From NCBI RefSeq assembly GCF_000171235.2, contig NZ_ABEA03000218.1, positions 1 through 64,000 on the forward strand: a stretch of 64,000 nt of DNA, read 5' to 3'. A model generated the notes under the pieces. That model was given only the letters and a program-made list of their open reading frames with translations, searched no databases and was not told where the DNA came from. Made by a program: the position numbers and the translations under genes. Positions 51,231 to 59,847 of this stretch are shown one piece after another. Within the stretch, counting starts at the first letter, position 1. Every line of letters starts with the position of its first letter. This DNA is from Geminisphaera colitermitum TAV2 (lineage in GTDB: Bacteria; Verrucomicrobiota; Verrucomicrobiia; Opitutales; Opitutaceae).

Positions 51231-52046
51231 TTAGTGGGCGGCGGCGCGGCGGGTTTTTCGTGTAGTCCAGCGGAGGATACCGAAGAGGGCCACGACGAGG
51301 AGGATGGCGCCGAGGACGGAGAGAGCGCCGACGGCGGGGACGATGGGCTGGTAGCCGCTGGTCATGCGGGCGTAGAGCCATTCGGGCAGGGCGCTGTCGG
51401 GGCCGGTGGTGTAGAGCGAGAGGGCGAAGTTGCCCCAGGAGAGGAGGATCGCAAAGCACGCGGCGGAGACCATGCCGGGGGCGAGCAGGGGAAGCGTGAT
51501 CAGGCGCAGGATCTGGCCGCGGGTGGCGCCCATGTCGCGGGCGGCTTCTTCAAGCGAGTCGTCGAGTCCGTAGGCCTGGATCGACATGATAAGCGTGGTG
51601 ATGGGCGCGATCCAGACGGTGTGCGAGATGACGGCGGTCCACCACGAGGGGGTGATGTCGAGGAAGTTGAACCACATGAGGAGCGCGAGTCCGAGGACGG
51701 ACTGGGGGAAGAAGAGAGGGAGGAGCACGAGGCGCTGGAAGGTCTTGCGTCCGCGCCATACGTAGCGGGCGTAGGCGAGCGCGGCGAAGAAGCCGATGGC
51801 GAGCGAGCAGAGGGTGGTGAGGCCGGCGATTTTGAGGCTGATGACGACAAACTCGGAGACCTGCGGCGAGTGGAGGGCGGCGTCATACCATTTGAGCGTG
51901 AGGTCTTCCGCCGGATACGGGAACGCGAAGTAGCGTTTCGACGAGAGCGAGGCGACGATGATGCAGAAGAGCGGAAAATAAAACAGGAGGAGGATGAGGC
52001 CCGCGTAGAGGCTGAAACCTGCTTTTTGTGTGCGTGAGACGACCAT
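51231..52046 (-). CDS. ABC transporter permease, PotC-like
   Basis: A 271-residue inner-membrane protein with about six hydrophobic segments (first: FSLYAGLILLLFYFPLFCIIVASL). The cytoplasmic EAA loop reads LEEAARDMGATRGQILRLITLPLLAPG near residue 170. It fits the spermidine/putrescine and related permease group. It pairs with the permease at 52113. The 66-base gap between them contains repeated TTAGGAA words. Confidence 0.9.
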   Translation of the reverse strand: MVVSRTQKAGFSLYAGLILLLFYFPLFCIIVASLSSKRYFAFPYPAEDLTLKWYDAALHSPQVSEFVVISLKIAGLTTLCSLAIGFFAALAYARYVWRGRKTFQRLVLLPLFFPQSVLGLALLMWFNFLDITPSWWTAVISHTVWIAPITTLIMSIQAYGLDDSLEEAARDMGATRGQILRLITLPLLAPGMVSAACFAILLSWGNFALSLYTTGPDSALPEWLYARMTSGYQPIVPAVGALSVLGAILLVVALFGILRWTTRKTRRAAAH

Positions 52047-52112
52047 GTTAAAAATTAGGAATTAGGAATTAGAAATTAGGAATCAGGGTGCGCAGGGATG
52101 AGCGTGGCCGGG
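52047..52112. repeat. TTAGGAA heptamer repeats
   Basis: AAATTAGGAATTAGGAATTAG followed by AAATTAGGAATCAGG: four to five near-copies of a seven-base word between the two permease genes. A related set (TTTAGGAGTTAGGATTTAGG) is at 44057-44080. Confidence 0.65.
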
Positions 52113-53111
52113 TCAGTCTTCGCGTTTCTTTTTGCCGAGGAGTTTTTCGAGGTCGAAGCGGCCGAGGGCGAAGAACACGAGGACAGTCGTAAGGGCGATG
52201 AGGAGGGTCGAGAGGGCGGAGCCGAGGGGCCAGTTCTGGCCGTAGGTGAACTCGGTCTCGATGTCGGCGGCGATGGTGACGACTTTCTGACCGCCGAGGA
52301 TTTTGGCTTCGGTAATCGCGCCGATGGAGAGCACGAAGACGAGGAGCGAGCCGATGAGGATGCCGGGCATGGAGAGGGGAAGGTCGATCTTGCGAAACAC
52401 CTGCCAGCGGCTGGCGCCGAGGTCGAAGGCGGCTTCGCGCACCTGGTCGGGCACCATCTTCACGCCGAGGGCGAGCGGGAAGAGCATGAAGGGCAGGTAA
52501 ACGTAAACCATGCCGAGCACGATCACGGGGACGTTGTAGAGGAGGGAATCGACGGGGAGGCCAAAGCGGGCGAGGGTGCCGCCGACCACGCCGTTTTTCA
52601 TGAATCCGATGACCCAGCCGAAGAGTCTCACGTTTTCGGATACAAAGAGCGAGGAGGCGATGGCGTAGGTGATGAAGGTGGCGCCGCCGCGAAAGACTTT
52701 GGCGAGGGCAAAGGCGAGCGGGTAGCAGAGGACGAGGAGGAGGGCGACGGTGAGGGCGGCGAGGCCGAGCGACCAGAGGATGGATTTGTAATAGGTCTGG
52801 CTGAAAATCGTCTGGTAGTTTTCGAGCGTGGGGAGTTGCAGGAGGCTGAAGGTTTTGGCGGGCATGAGGCCGAACCAGACGACGCAGAGGAGGGGCACGA
52901 TGAAGCCGAGGAGCATCAGCAGCGAGAAGGGCGCGGCGGAGAGCGCACCGAAGACGCCGGGGGTGGTGCGGAGGCGGGCGAACAGGCAGGGGATGAGCGG
53001 AAAGAGGGGGGGGGAGGTCCTCGTCGCCGGGCGGGATGTCTGCCCCGCTGCCAGTTCAGGGCGGGCTGGCGGGACGGTGGCGGAGAGGGTGGTGGCGTTT
53101 TCGGAAATCAT
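52113..53111 (-). CDS. ABC transporter permease, PotB-like
   Basis: A 332-residue permease. A Pro-rich leader (partly from a G9 tract near 53006) precedes six or so membrane segments. The EAA loop is REAAFDLGASRWQVFRKIDLPLSMPG near residue 240. Start 53111 (MISENATTL) overlaps the ATPase stop in ATGA (53108-53111), so translation is coupled. The long open frame upstream reads through the ATPase gene in another frame and is not coding. Confidence 0.9.
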   Translation of the reverse strand: MISENATTLSATVPPARPELAAGQTSRPATRTSPPLFPLIPCLFARLRTTPGVFGALSAAPFSLLMLLGFIVPLLCVVWFGLMPAKTFSLLQLPTLENYQTIFSQTYYKSILWSLGLAALTVALLLVLCYPLAFALAKVFRGGATFITYAIASSLFVSENVRLFGWVIGFMKNGVVGGTLARFGLPVDSLLYNVPVIVLGMVYVYLPFMLFPLALGVKMVPDQVREAAFDLGASRWQVFRKIDLPLSMPGILIGSLLVFVLSIGAITEAKILGGQKVVTIAADIETEFTYGQNWPLGSALSTLLIALTTVLVFFALGRFDLEKLLGKKKRED

Positions 53112-54232
53112 GATTCGAGGAGCTGGCTGTCGTGGAGTTCCCAGCCGAGCTGGATGTCGGCGCCGTCGGGGCGGTCTTCGCGGAGGCGTTCGACGGTGAG
53201 GGTGCAGCCGGGCGCGGCTTCGACGTGATACTGGATGCGTGATCCGAGGGAAAATTCGTTGATGATGCGGGCCGGGATGGCGTTGCCCGCCGTCTCGCCG
53301 GGTTTGAGGAAGCGGAGGGACTCGGGGCGGATGAGGAGTTTGCGGGACTGGCCGGAGGCGAGGCCGCCGGGGAGCGTGATGGAGAGCTGGCGGCGTCCGG
53401 CGTCCCAGTTGCCGGCAGCGGACCCGTCGCGGCCGGTGACGGTGAGGAGGTTCACCTCGCCCATGAATTCGGCGACGAAGGCGTTGCGGGGGGCGGCGTA
53501 GATTTCGTCGGGTGTACCGATTTGTTCGATACGGCCGGAGCGGAGGATGGCGACGCGGTCGCTCATGACCATGGCTTCCTCCAGGGAGTGGGTGACGTAG
53601 CAGAAGGTTTTTCCGGTGCGGCGCTGGAGGTCCTTGAGTTCCTTCTGGAGCATCTTGCGGAGGCGGGCGTCGATGGCGGAGAGGGGTTCGTCGAAGAAGA
53701 GGATTTCGGGGTCGTAGGCGAGGGCGCGGGCGAGGGCGACGCGCTGGCGTTCGCCGCCGGAGCATTGGGTGACGTTTTTATCGTAGTAGTGGTTGGGGTC
53801 GAGGTGGAGCTGGCGAAGGAGTTCCCAGGCGCGGGTGCGGCGTTCGTCGCCGGGGACGCCGGCGATGGTGAGGGGGAACTCGACGTTGCGCCCGACGCTC
53901 ATGTGGGGGAAGAGCGCGAGGGATTGGAAGACCATGCAGGTGGGACGGCGGTTGGGGGGGAGGTCGTTGATGAAGCGTCCGCGGAGGAGGAGGTCGCCTT
54001 CGGTGGGTTTTTCCATGCCGACGAGCATGCGCAGGAGCGTGGTCTTGCCGCTGCCGCTGGGGCCGACGAGCGTGAAAAATTCGCCGTCACGGATGCGGAA
54101 GCTCACGTCGTTGACGGCGGTGAATTTGCCGAAGCGCTTGGTGATGCCGGCGGCCTCAAGGATGGCGTCGGTGGTGGTGGGCGCGGTGGCGTCGGTGATG
54201 GTGTCGGAGTGGTGAGTGACGGGTGCGACCAT
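53108..54232 (-). CDS. ABC transporter ATP-binding protein, PotA-like
   Basis: A 374-residue ATPase. Walker A is VGPSGSGKTTLLRM near residue 55. The signature is CSGGERQRVALARALAYDP (Cys replaces the usual Leu), and Walker B is ILFFDEPLSAIDARLR. The C-terminal TOBE domain includes LLIRPESLRFL. Energises import together with the two permeases and the binding protein. Start 54232 (MVAPVTHHS) is the first in-frame ATG before the domain. Confidence 0.92.
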   Translation of the reverse strand: MVAPVTHHSDTITDATAPTTTDAILEAAGITKRFGKFTAVNDVSFRIRDGEFFTLVGPSGSGKTTLLRMLVGMEKPTEGDLLLRGRFINDLPPNRRPTCMVFQSLALFPHMSVGRNVEFPLTIAGVPGDERRTRAWELLRQLHLDPNHYYDKNVTQCSGGERQRVALARALAYDPEILFFDEPLSAIDARLRKMLQKELKDLQRRTGKTFCYVTHSLEEAMVMSDRVAILRSGRIEQIGTPDEIYAAPRNAFVAEFMGEVNLLTVTGRDGSAAGNWDAGRRQLSITLPGGLASGQSRKLLIRPESLRFLKPGETAGNAIPARIINEFSLGSRIQYHVEAAPGCTLTVERLREDRPDGADIQLGWELHDSQLLES

Positions 54233-54396
54233 GTGTGTCGTGTGGTTGGATGTGGTTGGAATGGGCCGGGTGTGATGCGCAGGCAGGGGAAAGCATTTCC
54301 GTTGCCATGATGGCCGGAGTGGGGTTGCGGGAGGCCGTTTGTCGTGGCGGCCTCCCTGCCTGAAACATCGGGATGTGGAGCAGCAGGCTCCGTCCG

Positions 54397-55599
54397 TTAG
54401 CTGCGGGTGCGCTTGGCTTCGTTGTAGATCGAGGTGAGCAGGTCGTTGTCGGGGACGACTTGGTAATCGACGCTGCGGTGCATCTCTTCTTCGAGGCTGT
54501 CCCACTGGATGGCATCGAGTTCTTGTTTGCTGAACTTGGCGAAGACGGCGGGCTGGGCCATTTGCGAGACGGGATTGAAGGTGCCTTCGGCAAAGGCGAC
54601 GGCTTTGCAGATTTCGGGTTTTTGCACGAATTCGAGGAAGTCGGCGGCGCGCGGGCTGAGGTCGGGGTTGTTGACGAGCGAGGTGAGCTCGAACCACTGC
54701 ATGGCGCCTTTGCCATCGACGGGGCCGCGGAGGGGCGAGATGCCGCGGACTTCGGTAAAGCCTTCGTGGCGGGCGGTGGAGGCGGTGTAGTTGCCTCCGG
54801 AGAAGTAGCAGTCAATGTCGCCGTTGACGAGGGCCTGGTTGAGTTGCACGAGGTCGCCGGAGATCATCTTGGCGTTGGTAAAGAGTTGCTGCGCGGTCTT
54901 TTTGAAGAGTTCGACTTCGGCGGGCGTGTGCACTTTGAAGGGGCTGAAGCCGGCGGTGAAGCAGAGGTGCATGACGTTCCAGTTGTCGTAGGCGAGGATG
55001 CCGTAGCGGTTTTTCAACTTGGGATCGAGGAACATGGGGAAGCCTTGGTCCTCGGCGGTGGCGCGGGAGATTTTTTTGGTGTTAACGACAAAGGAGAACG
55101 GGCCGAAGCGCTGGATCATGCCGAGCAGTTGCTTGCCGTCGGGCGAGCGGGCGAAGGGATTGATGCCGGTCTTCTTGTCGTAGAACCAGGGGAGCATTTT
55201 TTCCAGGTGCGGCACGAAGCGTTCCTGGTTGAGCGGCACGATGAGTTTTTCGGGCCACATCTGCTCGCGGGCCCAGCATTGGTTGAGGTTGATGAGGTCC
55301 CAGACCTTGAGTTCACCGGCGCGGAGTTTGTTTATCATGCTCGGGTCGTCGGTGCCGGACTCGGCCTTGAGCTTGATGCCTTTGTGGGCGCGGCGGAAGG
55401 GGCCGAGGACTTCCTCGGTGTTGTAGCCTTCCCAGCAAAGGATGTTGAGTTCGTTGTCGCGCTTGGTGGAGGAGGCGGCCTGGGAATAGGCGCGCGAGAC
55501 GAGGGAAGAGGAGAATACCAAGCCCGCGGTGAGGCCGCCGGCGAGTTTCATGAAGTCGCGGCGGTTGAGTTGGCGTGTCGTGTCAGTGATGTTGCTCAT
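54397..55599 (-). CDS. Extracellular solute-binding protein, PotD-like, Tat-exported
   Basis: A 400-residue binding protein. The N-terminus has a twin-arginine signal, NRRDFMKLAGGLTAGLVFSS, ending near AYS. The body has ELNILCWEGYNTEEVLGPFRRA, WDLINLNQCWAREQMWP and CYFSGGNYTAS, the layout of spermidine/putrescine-type binding proteins. Ligand is probably a cationic or small polar amine (inference). First gene of the eight-gene operon; divergent from the LysR gene with a 91-base promoter region. Confidence 0.9.
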   Translation of the reverse strand: MSNITDTTRQLNRRDFMKLAGGLTAGLVFSSSLVSRAYSQAASSTKRDNELNILCWEGYNTEEVLGPFRRAHKGIKLKAESGTDDPSMINKLRAGELKVWDLINLNQCWAREQMWPEKLIVPLNQERFVPHLEKMLPWFYDKKTGINPFARSPDGKQLLGMIQRFGPFSFVVNTKKISRATAEDQGFPMFLDPKLKNRYGILAYDNWNVMHLCFTAGFSPFKVHTPAEVELFKKTAQQLFTNAKMISGDLVQLNQALVNGDIDCYFSGGNYTASTARHEGFTEVRGISPLRGPVDGKGAMQWFELTSLVNNPDLSPRAADFLEFVQKPEICKAVAFAEGTFNPVSQMAQPAVFAKFSKQELDAIQWDSLEEEMHRSVDYQVVPDNDLLTSIYNEAKRTRS

Positions 55600-55686
55600 G
55601 GTGGATGTTTTTTTACGTCGTTTCCGGCGTCACCATGAGAGAGCAGGCACGATACCAGCTAGGAGATGGGTTCAACTATCCTATCC

Positions 55687-55701
55687 ATAGATGCCATCTA
55701 T
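55687..55701. promoter_or_regulatory. Candidate LysR-type operator over the regulator start codon
   Basis: ATAGATG-C-CATCTAT is a perfect 7-1-7 inverted repeat with T-N11-A character. It overlaps the ATG of the LysR gene at 55691 and lies in the divergent promoter region. A further CTATCCTATCC precedes it. Confidence 0.45.
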
Positions 55702-56677
55702 CTTGAATGATTCGGTCGAATTCCGGCACTTGCTCTACTTCCGGGCGGTGGCGGAGGCAGGGAGTTTCACGCGCGCAGCGGCGATCATCGGGCTGCGGCA
55801 GCCGACGTTGTCGCAGCAGATCAAACAGCTCGAGGATGAGTTGGGCGCGCCGCTGTTTCACCGGGCGCGGCGGATGTGCCGGTTGACGCCTGCCGGGGAG
55901 ATGTTGCTGCCGTACGCACGGCGGGTGCTGGGCGAGATGGAAAATCTGCGGCATTCGCTGGACGATTTGAGCGGGTTGCGGCGCGGGTCGCTGACGGTGG
56001 CGGCTCTGCCGGTGTTGTCGCACCGGGTGATGCCGCTGGCCGTGGCGCGGTTTCACGCGGAGCATCCGGACATCCGGGTGCGAATGCTGGAGATGTCGGT
56101 GGACGACATGGAGGCGGCGTTGGTGCAGGGCACGGTGGAAATGGGAATCGGTTACATGCCACCGGCCGGGAAGAGTCTGCGGGCGCAGTTGTTGTTTCAG
56201 GAGGAGTTGGTGGCGGTGGTGCGCGAGGATGATCCTCTGGCGCAGGGAGGCGGCGGGGGCGGCGGCAAGGCCGCGCGCGGGGGACGAGAGCGGGGGGACA
56301 CGAGCAGATGGGTGAGCATGGAGGCGTTGATGAGGAGGCCGTTGATCGCGCTGCCGCCAGGGCATGGGACGAGGACGATGATGCTGAATGCGTTCGCCTC
56401 GGTGCGCCGGGTGGCGCGGTTTGCGATGGAGGCGGGGTCGGTCGAGGTGCTGTTGCAGGTGGTGAGGGAGTGCGGGGGGCCGGGAATCGTGCCGTCGTCG
56501 GCGTTGTGGGGGCGGACAGGCAATGAGCTGGCCGGATGCGCAGTGCTGCGCGTGGAGCGTCCCGGACTGCGGCGTCAGGTGGGGTTTCTCAACTTGAGCG
56601 GGGTGCATACACGCCCGGCGGCGGAGGCGTTCATACCGATCGTGCAGGCGGTAGTGGAAAAGGAGTTACAAGGCTGA
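55691..56677 (+). CDS. LysR-family transcriptional regulator
   Basis: A 328-residue regulator. Residues ~10-70 are the helix-turn-helix: FRHLLYFRAVAEAGSFTRAAAIIGLRQPTLSQQIKQLEDELGAPLFHR. The rest is the effector domain, with a Gly-rich insert (QGGGGGGGKAARGGRERG) in a loop near residue 185. It resembles CynR-type members. Divergent from the PotD-like gene, so it probably controls the eight-gene operon in response to the imported compound or a product. Confidence 0.92.
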   Translation: MPSILNDSVEFRHLLYFRAVAEAGSFTRAAAIIGLRQPTLSQQIKQLEDELGAPLFHRARRMCRLTPAGEMLLPYARRVLGEMENLRHSLDDLSGLRRGSLTVAALPVLSHRVMPLAVARFHAEHPDIRVRMLEMSVDDMEAALVQGTVEMGIGYMPPAGKSLRAQLLFQEELVAVVREDDPLAQGGGGGGGKAARGGRERGDTSRWVSMEALMRRPLIALPPGHGTRTMMLNAFASVRRVARFAMEAGSVEVLLQVVRECGGPGIVPSSALWGRTGNELAGCAVLRVERPGLRRQVGFLNLSGVHTRPAAEAFIPIVQAVVEKELQG

Positions 56678-56752
56678 CACGGCGCGTTTCCAGAAGATTT
56701 CAGCAGACGCAGAGGCGCGTGAGGTTTCTGACCTTACGGCCAAATAAAGGGA

Positions 56753-57487
56753 TCAGGCGCTCCAGACTCCGAGGGCGGTCAATTGTCGGGTCGCCGCCTC
56801 CGCCCAGCCGCGATTGGCAGCCGGGGAGGCCGGCGAGGGATGCAGCACCCGGCCCACCTCGCCCTTGAACCCCGGCAACCGGGCGGCGGCTTGCGTCAGC
56901 TTGTCTTCCGCATAGCCCCCCACGCCGATCAGCCACTCGGGCCGGAGCGCGGCGATGAGTTTTGCCAAATGCGCCAGACACACTTCGTCAACGGGGGCAA
57001 TTTCCGATGACGACAGTTTGTCGGGCGTGAGGTTCGCGCCCGTCGCGCTCATCCAGACCAGCGGACAATAATTCGCCACGAAGTGATCATGGAAAAACGC
57101 CTCCGCCGTGCCAAATTTTTGAGCGAACAATCCCCAGAGCCGTCGTCCGCTCACCTCCGATTTCGGACACGCGAAGCCTTCGATCCGGCGCTTCGGGTGT
57201 TCGTCCGCCGGACGTCCCACCGGGCCCGAAATGCCCATCCAGTCGCGCACCGCCGCCACCTCGCCAAAGGGCACCCCGGTCTGCGCCATGCCAAAGGGGC
57301 CCGGATTCATGCCGAGAAACAACACCCGTTTCCGTCCGCCGCCGTAGCGGCGAAGATACTGCTCATGCGGGGCCCATGCGTATTCAAGCGGCAAATACAC
57401 ATGGGCGGCCGGCGCGGAAAAACGCGCTCCGTGCAGTTGCTGGCGGAGCAGGTCCGCGGCTTCGACCAGGGGATGTGTTGCAGGCAT
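56753..57487 (-). CDS. SMUG1-like uracil-DNA glycosylase
   Basis: A 244-residue DNA repair enzyme. VLFLGMNPGPFGMAQTGVPFGEVAAVRDWM near residue 55 is the SMUG-type active-site motif GMNPGPFGM, and LHPSPASPAANRGW near 218 is the second catalytic His loop. It removes uracil and oxidised pyrimidines from DNA. Start 57487 (MPATHPLVEA) was used; the frame upstream is Gly/Pro low-complexity from the C tract and AGCTGAAA repeats at 57490-57562. Confidence 0.9.
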   Translation of the reverse strand: MPATHPLVEAADLLRQQLHGARFSAPAAHVYLPLEYAWAPHEQYLRRYGGGRKRVLFLGMNPGPFGMAQTGVPFGEVAAVRDWMGISGPVGRPADEHPKRRIEGFACPKSEVSGRRLWGLFAQKFGTAEAFFHDHFVANYCPLVWMSATGANLTPDKLSSSEIAPVDEVCLAHLAKLIAALRPEWLIGVGGYAEDKLTQAAARLPGFKGEVGRVLHPSPASPAANRGWAEAATRQLTALGVWSA

Positions 57488-57593
57488 CAGGAGGAAAAAG
57501 CTGAAAAGCCGGAAGCTGAAAAGCCTGCTTTTCGCAGGCGTCCCCCTCCCCCCCCCCCCCCCACGCACTCCGGGTGCAACGCATGGTGATGGC

Positions 57594-57719
57594 GGAAGGC
57601 GGGTCTCCTGACCCGCCGGACGCGGCGCAGCCGCGCCCTTCCGTATCGTAATCCCGTATTCGGATGGGCGAGGCTCGCTGACGCGAGTCTCGTCGGCGGA
57701 TCAGGAGACCCGCCCTCCG
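57594..57719. repeat. Family B palindromic repeat (long form)
   Basis: GGAAGGCGGGTCTCCTGACC on the left and its near-complement ending at 57719 enclose GCGGCGCAGCCGC and CGAGGCTCGC...GCGAGTCTCG. Lies between the SMUG1-like start region and the MazG-like stop. Confidence 0.75.
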
Positions 57720-57740
57720 GTATCTGGTCCCCTCCCCTGC

Positions 57741-58115
57741 TCAGAGTTCGGTGTACTTCGCCGAGCGTCCGCGGGATTTCTCGACGGGATATTTTTGGGC
57801 GTTGCGCTCCATCTTGGTTTCAATGGCGGCGGCCACGTCGATGCCTGTCATGTTGGCAAATTCCAAGGCATAGATGACGACGTCCGCCAGTTCCTCCTCG
57901 ATCTTCGCCTTGCGCGCCGGATCGGCGGCCAGAACGCGGGACTCCTCGGTTGTGGCCCACAAAAAATGCTCCATCAACTCCCCGGTCTCGGCGGCGAGGG
58001 CCATGCTCAGATTTTTCGGTGCATGAAACTGCGCCCAGTCGCGTTCGGCGGCGAAGGCAAGCACACGGGTTTTGATCTCGGCAAGTGTCGTGGTGGAATC
58101 AGCAAGGCGGGCCAT
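57741..58115 (-). CDS. MazG-like nucleotide pyrophosphohydrolase (dCTPase type)
   Basis: A 124-residue all-alpha NTP pyrophosphatase. LSMALAAETGELMEHFLWAT and EEELADVVIYALEFANM give the four acidic metal ligands (E-x-x-E and E-x-x-D). RDWAQFHAPKN is typical of the RS21-C6/dCTPase branch. Cleans non-canonical nucleotides from the pool, in keeping with the neighbouring uracil glycosylase. Start 58115 was preferred to 58208 because family members begin just before the AEIKTRVLAFAAERDW helix. Confidence 0.88.
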   Translation of the reverse strand: MARLADSTTTLAEIKTRVLAFAAERDWAQFHAPKNLSMALAAETGELMEHFLWATTEESRVLAADPARKAKIEEELADVVIYALEFANMTGIDVAAAIETKMERNAQKYPVEKSRGRSAKYTEL

Positions 58116-58568
58116 GTGCGCATCCTGCCATTTGCCGCCCGGCACGCAATCGTAACAAAATTTTTCCAACAACGAACTTGGCACGGGGTCTGCATTGTGT
58201 ATGTTCAATCACCGTTTCAGGAAAATGTTCACGACCGTCCATCATCATCACATCGCCCGCGCCGGCACTTCGACTACGAAGGCCCGCGCTTGTGGCTGTG
58301 TCGTGATGTGTCGTGTGCTCCAATCCCAAAAATCCTGGAATAAACACGCAAGCCACCCGGGCCAAACGCAGGTCTAAACTTCGCCAAGTGCGATCAGGGT
58401 TTTGGGGATAACCCAAACCAAACTGCGAAAAACCCGGGGGCCGAAAACAAAAGGTCCGCGAGGCTCGCATTGTCTGTTTCGCCGAAGCCCAAACATCACC
58501 CAAACCACCAAGTCTCACTTTTCCCGAAAACCGAAATCAGAAATTTTTTGAAAGAACCTATTTTTCCC
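58116..58568. other. Gap without a recognisable gene
   Basis: This 453-base region between divergent genes holds no frame with convincing coding character. A GGTTTTGGG-GATA-ACCCAAACC inverted repeat (58398-58419) and AT-rich patches near 58540-58560 may belong to the Hsp20 promoter. Nothing else seen. Confidence 0.5.
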
Positions 58569-58964
58569 ATGCACACGATCATCCATCCGCTCAAGCCCGC
58601 CAGTCGCTTCGATACTACGGACACCCGCCCGACCGCCGATAGCCGCAAGCCACACTACGACTGCACCGAGCTCGCCGACGCGGTCGCGCTCTCGGTGTTC
58701 CTGCCCAATGTGGAACCCATCGGCGTCGAGTTCACGGTGCGCGGTCCCGACTTGATCCTCACCGCCCGCAAGCGGCACATCGTCCGCGTCAACTGGAGGG
58801 CCGCCCACCTTGAGAGCGCCGAGCACGACTACGAATTGCACCTGCGCCTGGGGCGTGGTCTCGATTACGATGCGCTGCGCGCCGAGATCGACGGCGACTT
58901 GCTGAGAGTCGTCATCCCGAAGCGCATGACCACCGCCGAGGAACTGCGCGCGGTGGCCGCGTAG
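58569..58964 (+). CDS. Hsp20/alpha-crystallin-like small heat-shock protein
   Basis: A 131-residue protein. An alpha-crystallin-like domain spans ~30-120: HYDCTELADAVALSVFLPNVEPIGVEFTVRGPDLILTARKR, and near the end GLDYDALRAEIDGDLLRVVIPKR, the beta strand pattern of the family. The N-terminal arm is short and a C-terminal I-x-I is replaced by the VVIPKR strand end. Chaperone role by family. Start 58569 gives the best fit. Confidence 0.75.
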   Translation: MHTIIHPLKPASRFDTTDTRPTADSRKPHYDCTELADAVALSVFLPNVEPIGVEFTVRGPDLILTARKRHIVRVNWRAAHLESAEHDYELHLRLGRGLDYDALRAEIDGDLLRVVIPKRMTTAEELRAVAA

Positions 58965-58982
58965 GAGAAACGAGCGGCCCGT

Positions 58983-59084
58983 GGAGGGCGGGTCTCCCGA
59001 CCCGCCGACGACGCGAAGCGTCGTCCATCCGGATCGGAAGAGCGCGGCTGCGCCGCGTCTGGCGGGTCGGGAGACCCGCCCTCC
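58983..59084. repeat. Family B palindromic repeat
   Basis: GGAGGGCGGGTCTCCCGACC with complement ending at 59084. Its inner palindromes differ from the copy at 42871-42969 (GACGACGCGAAGCGTCGTC here). Between convergent genes. Confidence 0.8.
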
Positions 59085-59092
59085 AATTGCCA

Positions 59093-59677
59093 TCAGCCTA
59101 ATTGGCGGAGCAATTCGCGCGCCTGTCGATCGAAGTCGCGCCAAGCACGCCAAGGGGCGGCGGGAAGTCCGCTGCGGTGCAGCATGGTCTGGGCACGGAC
59201 GAGGCCGTCATTGAGTTTTTGCTTAAAAACGTCCGTGTCCTGCTCTCCACGGTCAAGCAGGGCCATGTCGGGCCAGTCGTCGGGATTCGTGGTGCCGCCA
59301 CCATTGGAGGAGGCTCCGTTGGAACCATTGACGGCGGCGGCCAGACCGGCGGGCTGCGATGCCGGGGCACCAGAGAGCGGGATGGGCGGTGTCGAGGTGG
59401 AGGCAAGGGCGCCGGTGGGAGGAGGCGCCGGCTTGGCGCGACCAATGAGCCAGTCGGGAAGGACGTCGAGGATGGTGGCGATAATGCGCACTTCGGTGAG
59501 GGTTGCGTCGAGGTATCCGCATTCGAGCCGGGACAGGTGGCTCAGCTTAAAATAAGTGAGGCCGGCTTCATAAATGATATTGGCCAGTTGTCCTTGTGAA
59601 AGGCCCTGGTTCGTACGGGCTTCGCGGAGTTGGTTGGCGATACGCCATTTTCTTGGTTCAGTCGGAGCAGTGATCAT
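59093..59677 (-). CDS. XRE-family DNA-binding protein
   Basis: A 194-residue protein. Residues 10-78 are an XRE helix-turn-helix (WRIANQLREARTNQGLSQGQLANIIYEAGLTYFKLSHLSRLECGYLDATLTEVRIIATIL). A Pro/Ala/Ser/Gly-rich linker follows, then a helical end (DTDVFKQKLNDGLVRAQTMLHRSG). Regulator of unknown targets. Single gene with a family B hairpin after it. Confidence 0.8.
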   Translation of the reverse strand: MITAPTEPRKWRIANQLREARTNQGLSQGQLANIIYEAGLTYFKLSHLSRLECGYLDATLTEVRIIATILDVLPDWLIGRAKPAPPPTGALASTSTPPIPLSGAPASQPAGLAAAVNGSNGASSNGGGTTNPDDWPDMALLDRGEQDTDVFKQKLNDGLVRAQTMLHRSGLPAAPWRAWRDFDRQARELLRQLG

Positions 59678-59847
59678 CTTGTCTGCAAGATTTGGTAGTT
59701 AACAGGATTGTCCATCGGTCCGCTCTGGGTGGTGAATCGAACAACCTGACAGTGTTTTTAAAACAATCCTCATCGGGACCGGTGGCAAGGTGGAATTGTG
59801 GTCGTCACGGAATCGTCGGTCAGGTTGGTTTGGTTATATGCTGGCGA

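Noticed and set aside
52047-52112. TTAGGAA and palindromic repeats considered as a CRISPR array
   Set aside because: Repeat units are short, irregular and lack equal-length unique spacers; no cas genes are present.
52098-53228. Glu/Gly/Asp-rich plus-strand frame over the permease gene
   Set aside because: Antisense of a hydrophobic membrane protein always gives such acidic composition; no start context.
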